A stretch of 15,405 nt of DNA. Source: an uncultured Marinilabiliaceae bacterium. Its GTDB lineage: Bacteria > Bacteroidota > Bacteroidia > Bacteroidales > Marinilabiliaceae. Below are positions 8,587 to 15,310 of this stretch, piece after piece. Both the position numbers and the translations under genes were made by a program. Within the stretch, counting starts at the first letter, position 1; each line of letters starts with the position of its first letter. The stretch spans positions 1 through 15,405 of the forward strand of contig CAJONN010000021.1 of assembly GCA_905235955.1 (NCBI GenBank), in the 5' to 3' direction. The notes beneath the pieces were generated by a model. That model saw only the letters and a program-made list of their open reading frames with translations, made no database searches and had not been told where the DNA came from.

Positions 8587-8617
8587 CAAAGTTACTTAAC
8601 TTACTCAAGTTTCGCAA
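8587..8617 (-). promoter_or_regulatory. uvrA promoter whose -33 element lies in a repeat end
   Basis: On the minus strand: TTG (8615-8617), 20 bases, then TAACTTTG (8587-8594), an exact Bacteroidetes -7 box with correct spacing. The TTG is part of the ACTTGCGAAACTTGA repeat end at 8605-8619. The start codon at 8569 is 17 bases past the -7 box. Confidence 0.65.
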
Positions 8618-8786
8618 GTAGGAATTTCAAGTTTTGCAAGTAGAAATGCACTACAAGCAAGTCCCTAAAGGCGACAACCGCGAGGTGAAAATCGGGTTCC
8701 GTGCTAATTGTTGGAAGACTATTTGTGGGTTATATTCCCCTTCGCCCATTCTTATTTTCTGTGCGTTTTTCACTTGCGAAACTTGA
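8605..8786. repeat. MITE-like intergenic element with 15-base inverted ends
   Basis: TCAAGTTTCGCAAGT at 8605-8619 is the exact reverse complement of ACTTGCGAAACTTGA at 8772-8786. A second left end with one change follows at 8627-8641. Inside, 8677-8719 matches the reverse complement of 15363-15405 at 40 of 43 bases, and 8636-8668 matches 12996-13028 at 25 of 33. An open frame (8646-8786) runs through the shared block and stops in the right end. It fills the divergent region between uvrA and the small membrane-protein gene. No clear target-site duplication was found. The repeats are seen directly; calling them a mobile element is inference. Confidence 0.7.
8646..8786 (+). CDS. Possible 46-residue peptide encoded by the repeat element
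   Basis: An ATG at 8646 opens 46 codons ending at a TGA in the right repeat end. The central part reads REVKIGFRANCWKT (residues 12-25). The related repeat at 15405 to 15307 on the minus strand encodes REVKIGFRAYCWKT in the same frame, and two of the three base differences in the shared block are silent third positions. Beyond that block the two frames diverge completely. This may be a real micropeptide, a relic coding segment, or a conserved nucleic-acid motif that happens to be open. No ribosome-binding site or family is recognised, so treat it as doubtful. Confidence 0.25.
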   Translation: MHYKQVPKGDNREVKIGFRANCWKTICGLYSPSPILIFCAFFTCET

Positions 8787-8828
8787 AGTTTTTTTATGAA
8801 AGATCCACGTGGGCTTTCCAGAGAAAAG

Positions 8829-8860
8829 TTTGTATTTTATATTTTTTTATACTACTTTTG
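8829..8860 (+). promoter_or_regulatory. Promoter of the GlsB-type membrane protein gene
   Basis: TTTG at 8829-8832, 20 bases, then TACTTTTG at 8853-8860: a full match to the Bacteroidetes TTTG-N19-21-TAnnTTTG promoter. The start codon at 8891 is 30 bases past the -7 box. Confidence 0.75.
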
Positions 8861-8890
8861 TTTTTATCTAAACCAAAATCTAAAACAACT

Positions 8891-9136
8891 ATGGGATTAA
8901 TAATCGCATTGCTCATTTGGGCACTCATTGGCTGGGTAGCTGGCAAAATAATGGGTAGTAGCTACGCTTGGTGGCTCAATATTATTATTGGTATTGTGGG
9001 TGGCTGGCTTGGTGGCTGGTTGCTTGGAGGTTTCTTAAACCTTGGCACAATATTATCCATCAATATCGGTGAGGTCGTAACAGGTATTATTGGCGCAGTA
9101 ATTCTCATATTCATTGTGCGCCTCATCAAGAAATAG
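8891..9136 (+). CDS. GlsB/YeaQ/YmgE-family small membrane protein
   Basis: An 81-residue inner-membrane protein of the GlsB/YeaQ/YmgE (transglycosylase-associated) family, linked to general stress responses in other bacteria; its molecular action is not established. Three hydrophobic segments are seen at about 3-19, 27-48 and 62-77. They carry the family's glycine pattern: IGWVAGKIMG at 13-22, IIGIVGGWLGGWL at 32-44, and GIIGAV at 65-70, with a short basic C-terminus. The frame is open back to 8708, but the 61 extra codons lie in the repeat and before a strong promoter at 8829-8860, so the ATG at 8891 is the start. It is a single-gene unit closed by a strong terminator at 9178-9215. Confidence 0.92.
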   Translation: MGLIIALLIWALIGWVAGKIMGSSYAWWLNIIIGIVGGWLGGWLLGGFLNLGTILSINIGEVVTGIIGAVILIFIVRLIKK

Positions 9137-9177
9137 AGTATTTTCAGAAAAAAGTATCAACAGAAATCTGATGCGTA

Positions 9178-9215
9178 CGCTAAGCAACTTATAGCTTGAG
9201 TTGCTTAGCGTTTTT
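9178..9215 (+). terminator. Intrinsic terminator of the GlsB-type gene
   Basis: A perfect 12-base stem (CGCTAAGCAACT at 9178-9189 and AGTTGCTTAGCG at 9199-9210) with a nine-base loop is followed by TTTTT. It lies 41 bases beyond the stop codon. Confidence 0.92.
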
Positions 9216-9287
9216 CTTCTTATTTTGTAGCAGTGGTTTCGCTGCGCTACACTATCGCCCTTTAGAGCTTATTCTCTGTACCTTCCT

Positions 9288-9303
9288 ACTTGCGAAAAGT
9301 TGA
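9288..9303 (+). repeat. Degenerate copy of the repeat end sequence
   Basis: ACTTGCGAAAAGTTGA, close to ACTTGCGAAACTTGA, lies six bases before the dacB stop codon in the convergent gap. No partner end is seen near it, so it is probably a remnant or chance similarity helped by the ACTTGCGAAA core. Confidence 0.4.
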
Positions 9304-9308
9304 GTTGT

Positions 9309-10667
9309 TTATAGTTTCATCAGCTCTGTGAGCCAACGTGCGATGCGTTGCCTAAGTTCTGTAGGTGGAAGTGGCGAGTGATTGGTGATGATGCAAAAAA
9401 CGTATTGTTTTCCATTAGTGGCATTTACAATGCCGGCGTATGCCAACACGCCACTCATACTGCCGCTTTTGCCTCTTACGTTGTTGACTATAGCAGTGCC
9501 AACACCAAGTCTTTTGAGCGTACCGCTTACGCCTGCTATTGATAGTGTTTTGTCAAAAGCTTGTGCTTGTGCCGATGTTTCGATGTGTCTAATGACGGTA
9601 GCTATTTGGTGCGGACTAAGGGCGTTGAGTGGCGACAGCCCAGAGCCGTCATACAATATGGCTTCTTGTCCAGTGATGCGCTTTACATATTGGCGTAGCT
9701 GTTGCAAAGCGCGGTCAACTGACGTACTTTCTTCGCCACAGAGGTGTAGCATAAGTGCATCGGCATAGATGTTGACGCTCTCATGGTTGGTAACTTTAGC
9801 TATGCTAACTATGCTTGGCGAGTAGTCGGTGGCAAGTGGCTTGAGGCTGGTGTAGTTGCAGTTTTTTTCGTCGGCTACGTTGGCTATTTTTATTCCTTGC
9901 TGGCGTAGTTCGGTTAGTAGTTTTTGCTCAAATATTTTCTGCGGATTGGCCATAGCCCCTCTCACGTTGAATTTGGCTCTGTTACAAGGCATGCAACCTG
10001 TGGCGTACCAATTTTGCCCTATGCCATATATGTATACACTGTCGGCTTGCTTAGTATATGACTTCACGAAGCATTGCACATTTATATCTTCAGCAGGTTG
10101 TGTGCTTATTAGTTGACATGGTTTGTTGGGCTCAATAGGCGAACTGAAGGTATAGGTAACAGTGTTGTCGTTGGTACAAAAAGATGTTGGCGCAGCACCA
10201 TAGTAGTTGCCCATATCTTCCCATAGCCTTTTTGATGAGTATGGGCTCTCGCTGATGTAGCCACTATCGAAACTGATGCGCTCTATTTGTGTTGCATTTT
10301 GCTGTTTTAGCGCATTGGCTATGCTGGTAGCAAAGGCTTCGATGCTGTGCCAACTGAAGTATGCCGATGCCATTGTCGGATCGCACAAGCCACGTATTGT
10401 TAGTTGTTTGCCATTGGCTGATATAAAGGCTTGTGTAGCTATTTTGTGCTGTGCGCCAATAAGGTCAATGGCAGCAGCCGTGGTGAGTAGCTTGGTGAGC
10501 GAAGCTGGTGTGAGTAGCTGGTCAGCATTGTTTTGCTGCAATGTTTGCCCACTTTGCAAGTCGATAACCACTGATGCTACTGATGCACCTTTGCCTGCAT
10601 CTATTTGTGCATGTAGACATTGTGCCGAGGCTAATGCTACTATGGCTATGGCATGCTTGGGGTTCAT
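9309..10667 (-). CDS. dacB: D-alanyl-D-alanine carboxypeptidase/endopeptidase, PBP4 (peptidase S13)
   Basis: A 452-residue penicillin-binding protein of class C type, exported through an N-terminal signal sequence (residues 1-20, ALASAQCLHA). It trims or cuts peptidoglycan cross-links in the periplasm. All three active-site motifs are seen: SxxK at 56-59 in TPASLTKL with nucleophile Ser56; SxN at 297-299 in HESVNIYAD; and the KTG-type motif as KSG at 400-402 in RGKSGSMSG. The conserved DGSGLSPLN at 340-348 also fits the S13 family, as does the long insert between the first two motifs (about 90-270). It is the last gene of the dedA-nitroreductase-DUF6340-dacB run, 11 bases after the lipoprotein gene. 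No clear terminator for it is visible beyond the stop. Confidence 0.95.
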   Translation of the reverse strand: MNPKHAIAIVALASAQCLHAQIDAGKGASVASVVIDLQSGQTLQQNNADQLLTPASLTKLLTTAAAIDLIGAQHKIATQAFISANGKQLTIRGLCDPTMASAYFSWHSIEAFATSIANALKQQNATQIERISFDSGYISESPYSSKRLWEDMGNYYGAAPTSFCTNDNTVTYTFSSPIEPNKPCQLISTQPAEDINVQCFVKSYTKQADSVYIYGIGQNWYATGCMPCNRAKFNVRGAMANPQKIFEQKLLTELRQQGIKIANVADEKNCNYTSLKPLATDYSPSIVSIAKVTNHESVNIYADALMLHLCGEESTSVDRALQQLRQYVKRITGQEAILYDGSGLSPLNALSPHQIATVIRHIETSAQAQAFDKTLSIAGVSGTLKRLGVGTAIVNNVRGKSGSMSGVLAYAGIVNATNGKQYVFCIITNHSPLPPTELRQRIARWLTELMKL

Positions 10668-10678
10668 ACTATTGAGAG

Positions 10679-11668
10679 TTAGTTGCTCATTTGCTTGTCG
10701 AGCAATATTTTTTCGTACTGACGGTCGACCGAGCGTCTAAAGAGCATCTCTACCGATGGTTTTAGGCTTTGCACTGTAACGTTTTTGCTTTCTTGCTCTA
10801 TGAGGTCGAGGGCTTTTGAAAACCACATAGCTGCCTCATGCACATCGTCGATGCGTTCATAATAGAGTCCGAGGTCTATTGTGGCGCAAACTTTGTCAGT
10901 GCTGGTGCCGTTTTGTGCTACACTTGCCCAAATGTCTTTAGCTTTGTCCCATTCGTTGGCAAGTGTCCAGTTGGTAGCGTCAGCAAGTGCACGTGTTGAT
11001 GTGCCTATGATGGCTCGTTTGCGTGTTTCCCACGATGGCACTATTTGTATGGCTATGTGTATGCCTGTTTGCTCAGCTATGCTATAGTATATCTCTTTGT
11101 AGGGAGGAAACTTATTCTCTTCGTTGAGTAGCCATGTAAGTGTGTCATGTTGAGTTTCAAATGAGCGTGTTTGCCCTTGTGGCGTAACAAATTGCAGATT
11201 GGTTTGCATAGCCGAAATCATCACAACATCTTCTTCATTGGGCATTGCTACATATCCTGAGTAGTTGCAGTTGGTAACAATGAGCATAGCGTCGGCATTG
11301 TGAGTATTGCAAATGGTTGCAGCATTGGATAGTAGGCTGTCGTAGGTGTGATATTGCGCATCTATTTCGGCTTGCAAATAGCTACTTTGGTTTAGCTTGT
11401 CGGCCAACACTGCAGATACAAATGCTGGCATATAGTTGGCATACTGCATGCGTTCAGCATTGTAGCTTGGGCTTGTGTTGTAGTAGGTGCTATCGGCAAC
11501 ATTTATTTGTGCACAAGAACTGACTACAACTTTGCGCACATCAGATGGCAAGGTGTAGTCGGCTGCTCTGAGTTGCTCAAAGGTGTAGGGTGTGTAGCTA
11601 ATGCTGTTGCATGCCGATAGGGTTAGTCCGAATGCTATTGCTGCCGCACTTACAACTGATGTTTTCAC
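10679..11668 (-). CDS. DUF6340-like lipoprotein with TPR-like C-terminus
   Basis: A 329-residue lipoprotein. The signal peptide ends in a lipobox LSAC with Cys20 as the lipidation site, so it is anchored in the envelope. Residues about 23-60 (YTFEQLRAADYTLPSDVRKVVVSSC) and the beta-rich region to about 210 resemble Bacteroidetes DUF6340 proteins, in which an N-terminal domain precedes helical repeats. Residues about 225-300 contain helix pairs of TPR type (LADATNWTLANEWDKAKDIW; ATIDLGLYYERIDDVHEAAM then WFSKALDL). No catalytic motif is seen, and the function is unknown; protein-protein scaffolding is a guess from the TPR-like part. It starts 11 bases after the nitroreductase gene and ends 11 bases before dacB, so co-expression with an envelope-related operon is likely. 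Confidence 0.72.
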   Translation of the reverse strand: MKTSVVSAAAIAFGLTLSACNSISYTPYTFEQLRAADYTLPSDVRKVVVSSCAQINVADSTYYNTSPSYNAERMQYANYMPAFVSAVLADKLNQSSYLQAEIDAQYHTYDSLLSNAATICNTHNADAMLIVTNCNYSGYVAMPNEEDVVMISAMQTNLQFVTPQGQTRSFETQHDTLTWLLNEENKFPPYKEIYYSIAEQTGIHIAIQIVPSWETRKRAIIGTSTRALADATNWTLANEWDKAKDIWASVAQNGTSTDKVCATIDLGLYYERIDDVHEAAMWFSKALDLIEQESKNVTVQSLKPSVEMLFRRSVDRQYEKILLDKQMSN

Positions 11669-11679
11669 GGCAAAATGTT

Positions 11680-12204
11680 TTAGTATTTATTTATATGTAT
11701 CTGCTGCCAAGGTAGTTTTTCGTCAGTATATTCAGAGCGTTGCTGATCTTTGTGTCCGATGCCTATTACGCATTCTACTTCTAAGTTGCTTGGCGCGCCA
11801 ATTAGTTGTTTTATAGTGTCAGTGGCGGGTGTGTTGGTTGTACCTCTGAGGCGCATTTGTGCCCAGCACGAACCAAGTCCGAGAGCTTCGGCTTGTAGCT
11901 GTATGAATGTGGCAGCTATGGCTGTATCTTCAACCCAAACATCAGTTTTTTGTGTATCGGCCAACACTACAATAGCAAGTGGTGCGCCTTCAAGAAACTG
12001 TGCTCCAGACTCTTTGCTCTCTGAAAGTGCTTTGATTGTCTCTTTGTTGTCAACAAAAACAAACTCCCACGACTTGCAGTTTTTCGATGTAGGGGCACAC
12101 AATGCTGCACGTTGTAGCTCTTTGATATGAGCTTCGCTGATAGGTTCGGTTGTAAATTTGCGTATACTTCTGCGCTTGAAAAATAGTGGTGTCAGGCTAT
12201 CCAT
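11680..12204 (-). CDS. Nitroreductase-family FMN-dependent oxidoreductase
   Basis: A 174-residue protein of the nitroreductase fold, which uses FMN and NAD(P)H to reduce nitro groups, quinones or similar electron acceptors. The N-terminal FMN-phosphate motif FKRRSIRKFTTEPI is at about 9-22, followed by APTSKNCKSWEFVFV at 37-51, and the helix WVEDTAIAATFIQLQAEALG at 89-108 leads into LGSCWAQ. The length fits the short single-domain members of the family. The natural substrate cannot be told from sequence. It is the second gene of its operon, 8 bases after dedA and 11 bases before the DUF6340 gene. No signal peptide is seen, so it is cytoplasmic. Confidence 0.9.
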   Translation of the reverse strand: MDSLTPLFFKRRSIRKFTTEPISEAHIKELQRAALCAPTSKNCKSWEFVFVDNKETIKALSESKESGAQFLEGAPLAIVVLADTQKTDVWVEDTAIAATFIQLQAEALGLGSCWAQMRLRGTTNTPATDTIKQLIGAPSNLEVECVIGIGHKDQQRSEYTDEKLPWQQIHINKY

Positions 12205-12212
12205 AATGTATG

Positions 12213-12866
12213 TTATTTTTCTGTATTGATAATTGTGCTATTTTTTTTGCTGAAAAAAAAACGATATGCCAAGAAGAGAATAACTATGGCAATAATGATA
12301 AAACATATTATTTTAAACTCGTTGCTATACTCCTCTATCTTTGCCATCATTTGCTCTTCAGGATAAAGCGATGCCATATAGTAGCCAGCAATAGCCAATA
12401 TTGTATTCCATATCCCGGCACCTAAAGTGGTGTAAAACACAAACTTACCCAAGTGCATACGCGACAGTCCGGCAGGTATAGATATGAGTTGGCGCACGGC
12501 TGGTATGAGCCTACCGATAAAGGTAGATATTGCGCCATGACGAGCAAAATACTCTTCGGCGTTGCGCACTTTGTCTTCGTCGAGGAGGCACAGATGTCCT
12601 ATGCGGCTATTGGCAAAGCGATAAACAATAGGTCGCCCCACATAGTAAGCTATTGCATAGTTGATGAGCGAACCTAAATTGGCTCCAATAGTTGCTATTA
12701 GTATCAGTATAGCCAAATCTGTAATGCTTGTGCATCTGTAAGCTGCTGGCGGAATGACAATTTCAGAAGGGAAGGGAATGAACGAACTTTCTATCGTCAT
12801 AAGGAGCATAACTGTCCAATTGTTGAGGTGGTCGAGGCACCATTGCACAAATTCTACTGATTCCAT
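12213..12866 (-). CDS. DedA-family inner-membrane protein
   Basis: A 217-residue DedA (SNARE-associated/VTT) protein; members act in membrane lipid recycling and envelope homeostasis, including undecaprenyl-phosphate or phospholipid flipping. The re-entrant motif ESSFIPFPSEIVIPPA at 26-41 carries the conserved acidic residues Glu26 and Glu35. The second motif, GRLIPAVRQLISIPAG at 118-133, carries Arg119 and Arg125. Hydrophobic helices follow at about 50-75, 143-166 and 185-205. A lysine-rich tail closes the protein. It is the first gene of the operon ending in dacB, so an envelope role fits the neighbourhood. Its promoter is not clear: TAATTTTA about 50 bases upstream on the minus strand is one base off the -7 consensus and lacks a -33 partner. 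Confidence 0.92.
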   Translation of the reverse strand: MESVEFVQWCLDHLNNWTVMLLMTIESSFIPFPSEIVIPPAAYRCTSITDLAILILIATIGANLGSLINYAIAYYVGRPIVYRFANSRIGHLCLLDEDKVRNAEEYFARHGAISTFIGRLIPAVRQLISIPAGLSRMHLGKFVFYTTLGAGIWNTILAIAGYYMASLYPEEQMMAKIEEYSNEFKIICFIIIAIVILFLAYRFFFSKKNSTIINTEK

Positions 12867-12986
12867 CTGTCTCTTTAGGTTGTTTTAATTGTTTTTTTGC
12901 GGTTGTAAAATTAATGTTTTTTTGTGGCTTTTTTCTTTTGCTTTCAAAAAGAAGATGATATAGACACACATAGTTCTTTCATTTAT

Positions 12987-13168
12987 TCAAGTTTCGCAAG
13001 TGAAAATGTACTGCTGACAAGTCCATAATATACGGCTTTTTCATTAATCTTACTTTTTCTGTCGGCACAGACTCTAAGATGATTGAGCGTAGCGAAACGA
13101 AGTTCGGCGTAGCCAAATAAGAAAAGTTTTTAAACGAAAGAGCCGTAATTTTCACTTGCGAAACTTGA
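12987..13168. repeat. Hairpin-forming repeat element with 21-base inverted ends
   Basis: The left end at 12987-13007 and the right end at 13148-13168 are perfect 21-base inverted repeats containing the 15-base family end sequence. Inside them a second pair, ACGGCTTTTTC at 13032-13042 and GAAAGAGCCGT at 13136-13146, also pairs with one G-U. A transcript or single strand could fold into a long two-part hairpin. The centre (13084-13112) holds TTGAGCGTAGCGA and similar motifs like those at 1-38. It occupies most of the 353-base divergent region between dedA and yicC; the right end touches the yicC promoter. No coding sequence is seen in it. Confidence 0.75.
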
Positions 13169-13184
13169 GTAATTTGTATCTTTG
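13156..13184 (+). promoter_or_regulatory. yicC-gmk promoter whose -33 element lies in a repeat end
   Basis: TTG at 13156-13158, 18 bases, then TATCTTTG at 13177-13184, an exact TAnnTTTG box 35 bases before the yicC start. The TTG is inside the right end of the 12987-13168 element. The spacing is one base short of the usual 19-21. Confidence 0.6.
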
Positions 13185-13219
13185 CACCAATGTATTATTT
13201 AAAAACTTAAATAGAGACA

Positions 13220-14095
13220 ATGATACAATCGATGACAGGCTATGGCAAGGCCGTATGTGAATTGCCAAACAAAAAAGTAACTATTGAAATAAAATCGCTC
13301 AACAGCAAGCAACTCGACCTAAACTCTCGCATAGCGAGCCTTTACAGAGAAAAAGAACTTGAGGTGCGTTCAAGTATTGCAGCTAAATTGTTTAGAGGCA
13401 AAATAGACCTCTCTATCTACATTGAAAGCCAAACAGGTGAAAAGGTAGCGCAAATAAATAAGCAGGTTATAGAAAACTACTATGAGCAGCTCAAAGAGAT
13501 AGCCGATGCTATCGGACAGACTGACCGCACCGACTTTTTGCGCATCATAATGCCTTTGCCTGAAACGGTGAAAGTAGAGCAGCAGCAACTTGACGAAGCT
13601 GAATGGAAACAAGTAGCACAAGCTATTGACACTGCGCTGAACAACATTGTAGCATTTCGCATACAAGAGGGCAAAGCGCTCGAAGCTGACTTGCGCCAAC
13701 GCATCGCACTCATTGAAGGCTACTCGCTCGAAGTGCCTCAGTATGAGCAGGCTCGAATAGACAAAATAAGGAACAAAATACAAAGTCAGCTCGATGAACT
13801 TGTGGGCAAAAATAACATTGACGAAAACCGCCTTGAGCAAGAGCTCATTTTCTACATTGAAAAACTCGACATCAATGAAGAAAAGGTTCGCCTGAAAAAT
13901 CACCTAAAATATTTCATCGAAACGATAGAAAACGAAGAACAACCCGGCAAGAAGCTTGGCTTCATAGCACAAGAGATTGGTAGAGAGATAAATACACTGG
14001 GCTCTAAAGCCAACGAAGCCAACATGCAAAAACTCGTTATCAAGATGAAAGACGAGCTTGAGAAGATAAAAGAACAAATACTCAACGTACTCTAA
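13220..14095 (+). CDS. yicC: YicC-family endoribonuclease
   Basis: A 291-residue cytoplasmic protein matching YicC along its length. The N-terminus MIQSMTGYGKA is the family signature, followed by EIKSLNSKQLDLNSR at about 23-37. The middle (about 85-220) is mostly helical and charged. The C-terminal DUF1732 domain has GKKLGFIAQEIGREINTLGS near 243-262 and SKANEANMQKLVIKMKDELE just after. E. coli YicC is an RNase implicated in decay of the small RNA RyhB; the target here is unknown. The gene starts 35 bases after a promoter that borders a repeat element and ends 6 bases before gmk, so the two are co-transcribed. The order yicC-gmk-nadD is common in Bacteroidetes. Confidence 0.95.
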   Translation: MIQSMTGYGKAVCELPNKKVTIEIKSLNSKQLDLNSRIASLYREKELEVRSSIAAKLFRGKIDLSIYIESQTGEKVAQINKQVIENYYEQLKEIADAIGQTDRTDFLRIIMPLPETVKVEQQQLDEAEWKQVAQAIDTALNNIVAFRIQEGKALEADLRQRIALIEGYSLEVPQYEQARIDKIRNKIQSQLDELVGKNNIDENRLEQELIFYIEKLDINEEKVRLKNHLKYFIETIENEEQPGKKLGFIAQEIGREINTLGSKANEANMQKLVIKMKDELEKIKEQILNVL

Positions 14096-14101
14096 CACAC
14101 T

Positions 14102-14665
14102 ATGGGCAAGGTACTTATATTTTCAGCACCATCAGGTTCGGGCAAGAGCACACTAATCAACTATTTGCTCACACTCGGGTTGCCATTGGGCTTCTCAATA
14201 TCGGCTACAAGTAGAGCGCCACGCGGGAAAGAACAAGATGGCGTAGAATATTATTTCTTATCTGATGCTGATTTTAGAGCAAAAATAGCCAACAACGAGT
14301 TTGTGGAGTATGAAGAGGTATATGGTGGTAGCTTGTATGGCACACTACGTAGCGAAGTGCAGCGCATTTGGGACGAAGGCAAGACAATTGTCTTTGATGT
14401 AGATGTGGTTGGTGGGCTAAACATAAAAAAGATATTTGGTTCTGATGCACTAAGCATCTTTATTCAGCCACCATCAGTAGCAGCACTCCGGCAGCGCCTC
14501 GAAGGCAGAGGTACTGACTCGCCCGAAAAGATAGAGCAACGTTTGCAGAAAGCCGCACACGAGCTCACCTTTGCATCGCAATTTGACAAGCAAGTAATCA
14601 ATGATAACTTGCAACAAGCACAACACGATGTTGAGGTTATAGTGCGGAATTTTTTGGCAGAATAA
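14102..14665 (+). CDS. gmk: Guanylate kinase
   Basis: Cytoplasmic nucleotide kinase that phosphorylates GMP (and dGMP) to the diphosphate with ATP. The 187-residue protein has the normal short bacterial length. The P-loop is SGSGKST at 11-17. The GMP-binding region TSRAPRGKEQDGVEYYF at 36-52 holds Ser37, Arg38, Arg41 and Tyr50, followed by EYEEVYGGSLYGT at 69-81. FDVDVVGG at 98-105 is the Walker B strand with Asp99 and Asp101. The lid arginines lie near 130-150 (RQRLEGRGTDSPEKIEQRL). All catalytic features are intact. It is 6 bases after yicC, and an intrinsic terminator starts 15 bases after its stop codon. Confidence 0.97.
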   Translation: MGKVLIFSAPSGSGKSTLINYLLTLGLPLGFSISATSRAPRGKEQDGVEYYFLSDADFRAKIANNEFVEYEEVYGGSLYGTLRSEVQRIWDEGKTIVFDVDVVGGLNIKKIFGSDALSIFIQPPSVAALRQRLEGRGTDSPEKIEQRLQKAAHELTFASQFDKQVINDNLQQAQHDVEVIVRNFLAE

Positions 14666-14679
14666 AAAAACAATATGGG

Positions 14680-14712
14680 AAAAGACACGTTGAGGGAAAG
14701 CGTGTCTTTTTT
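14680..14712 (+). terminator. Intrinsic terminator between gmk and nadD
   Basis: AAAAGACACG (14680-14689) and CGTGTCTTTT (14701-14710) form a perfect 10-base stem with an 11-base loop, ending in a run of six T at 14707-14712. It sits 22 bases before the nadD start codon and overlaps the artefactual upstream extension of that reading frame, so it may act as a partial terminator or attenuator for nadD. Confidence 0.82.
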
Positions 14713-14734
14713 CGTTTTACAAACCATAATGTAT

Positions 14735-15310
14735 ATGAATATTGGTCTTTTTTTCGGATCGTTCAACCCCATTCATAGTGGACATTTGATGCTTGCGCAA
14801 TGGATAGCCAACTTTGGTGGCGTAAGCGAAGTGTGGTTTGTTGTCAGCCCACAAAATCCGTTCAAAGTAGGCAGCCAGCTTGCACCAGCCGAACATAGAG
14901 TTGCAATGGTGCATAAGGCAGTGGCCAACTCGCCTCAGTTGCGTGTGTGCGATGTAGAGTTGCATTTGCCATTGCCGTCATATACAGCCAACACACTATG
15001 TGCACTTCATAGCCAATATCCGCAGCACGAGTTTACACTCATCATGGGAGCTGACAATGTAGAGGGTTTGCCACGTTGGAAGCGTGCCGAGGAGATTTTG
15101 GCACATAGAATATTGGTCTATCCTCGCCCCAATTGCCCAATAGTTGACTTGCCCAATAGCCACATAGAACATATACAAGCTCCGCAAATAGAAATATCGT
15201 CAACTATGATAAGAGAATGGGTAGCCAACGGCAAGAATATCAATCATTTTGTACCATTTGAGGTAGCGCAATATATCAGCGAGCATAAGTTGTATAGATA
15301 TTGTACTTAA
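14735..15310 (+). CDS. nadD: Nicotinate-nucleotide adenylyltransferase
   Basis: Transfers AMP from ATP to nicotinate mononucleotide, making deamido-NAD in NAD synthesis; cytoplasmic. From the chosen start it is 191 residues. The nucleotidyltransferase motif GSFNPIHSGH is at 8-17 with the two catalytic-site histidines; MGADNVEGLPRW at 104-115 is the substrate-binding part; ISSTMIREW at 154-162 is the C-terminal ISSTxxR motif. The frame is open back to 14675, but the extra residues are encoded by the gmk terminator hairpin, and family proteins begin just before the GLFFGSF strand, so 14735 (or the ATG two codons earlier at 14729) is the start. No promoter box was found after the terminator, so it is probably expressed by read-through from yicC-gmk. 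Confidence 0.95.
   Translation: MNIGLFFGSFNPIHSGHLMLAQWIANFGGVSEVWFVVSPQNPFKVGSQLAPAEHRVAMVHKAVANSPQLRVCDVELHLPLPSYTANTLCALHSQYPQHEFTLIMGADNVEGLPRWKRAEEILAHRILVYPRPNCPIVDLPNSHIEHIQAPQIEISSTMIREWVANGKNINHFVPFEVAQYISEHKLYRYCT

Noticed and set aside
8570..8617. 16-residue N-terminal extension of UvrA
   Set aside because: It is encoded by the repeat end and lies partly upstream of the -7 box; UvrA proteins normally begin near the [11 protein letters not shown] segment, so the ATG at 8569 is better.
9227..9250. Imperfect hairpin GTAGCAG/CTGCGCTAC as a dacB terminator
   Set aside because: The stem has a bulge and no T run follows on the minus strand.
14675..14734. 20-residue N-terminal extension of NadD
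   Set aside because: The bases are the gmk terminator hairpin and its T run; the family begins at the GLFFGSF strand.
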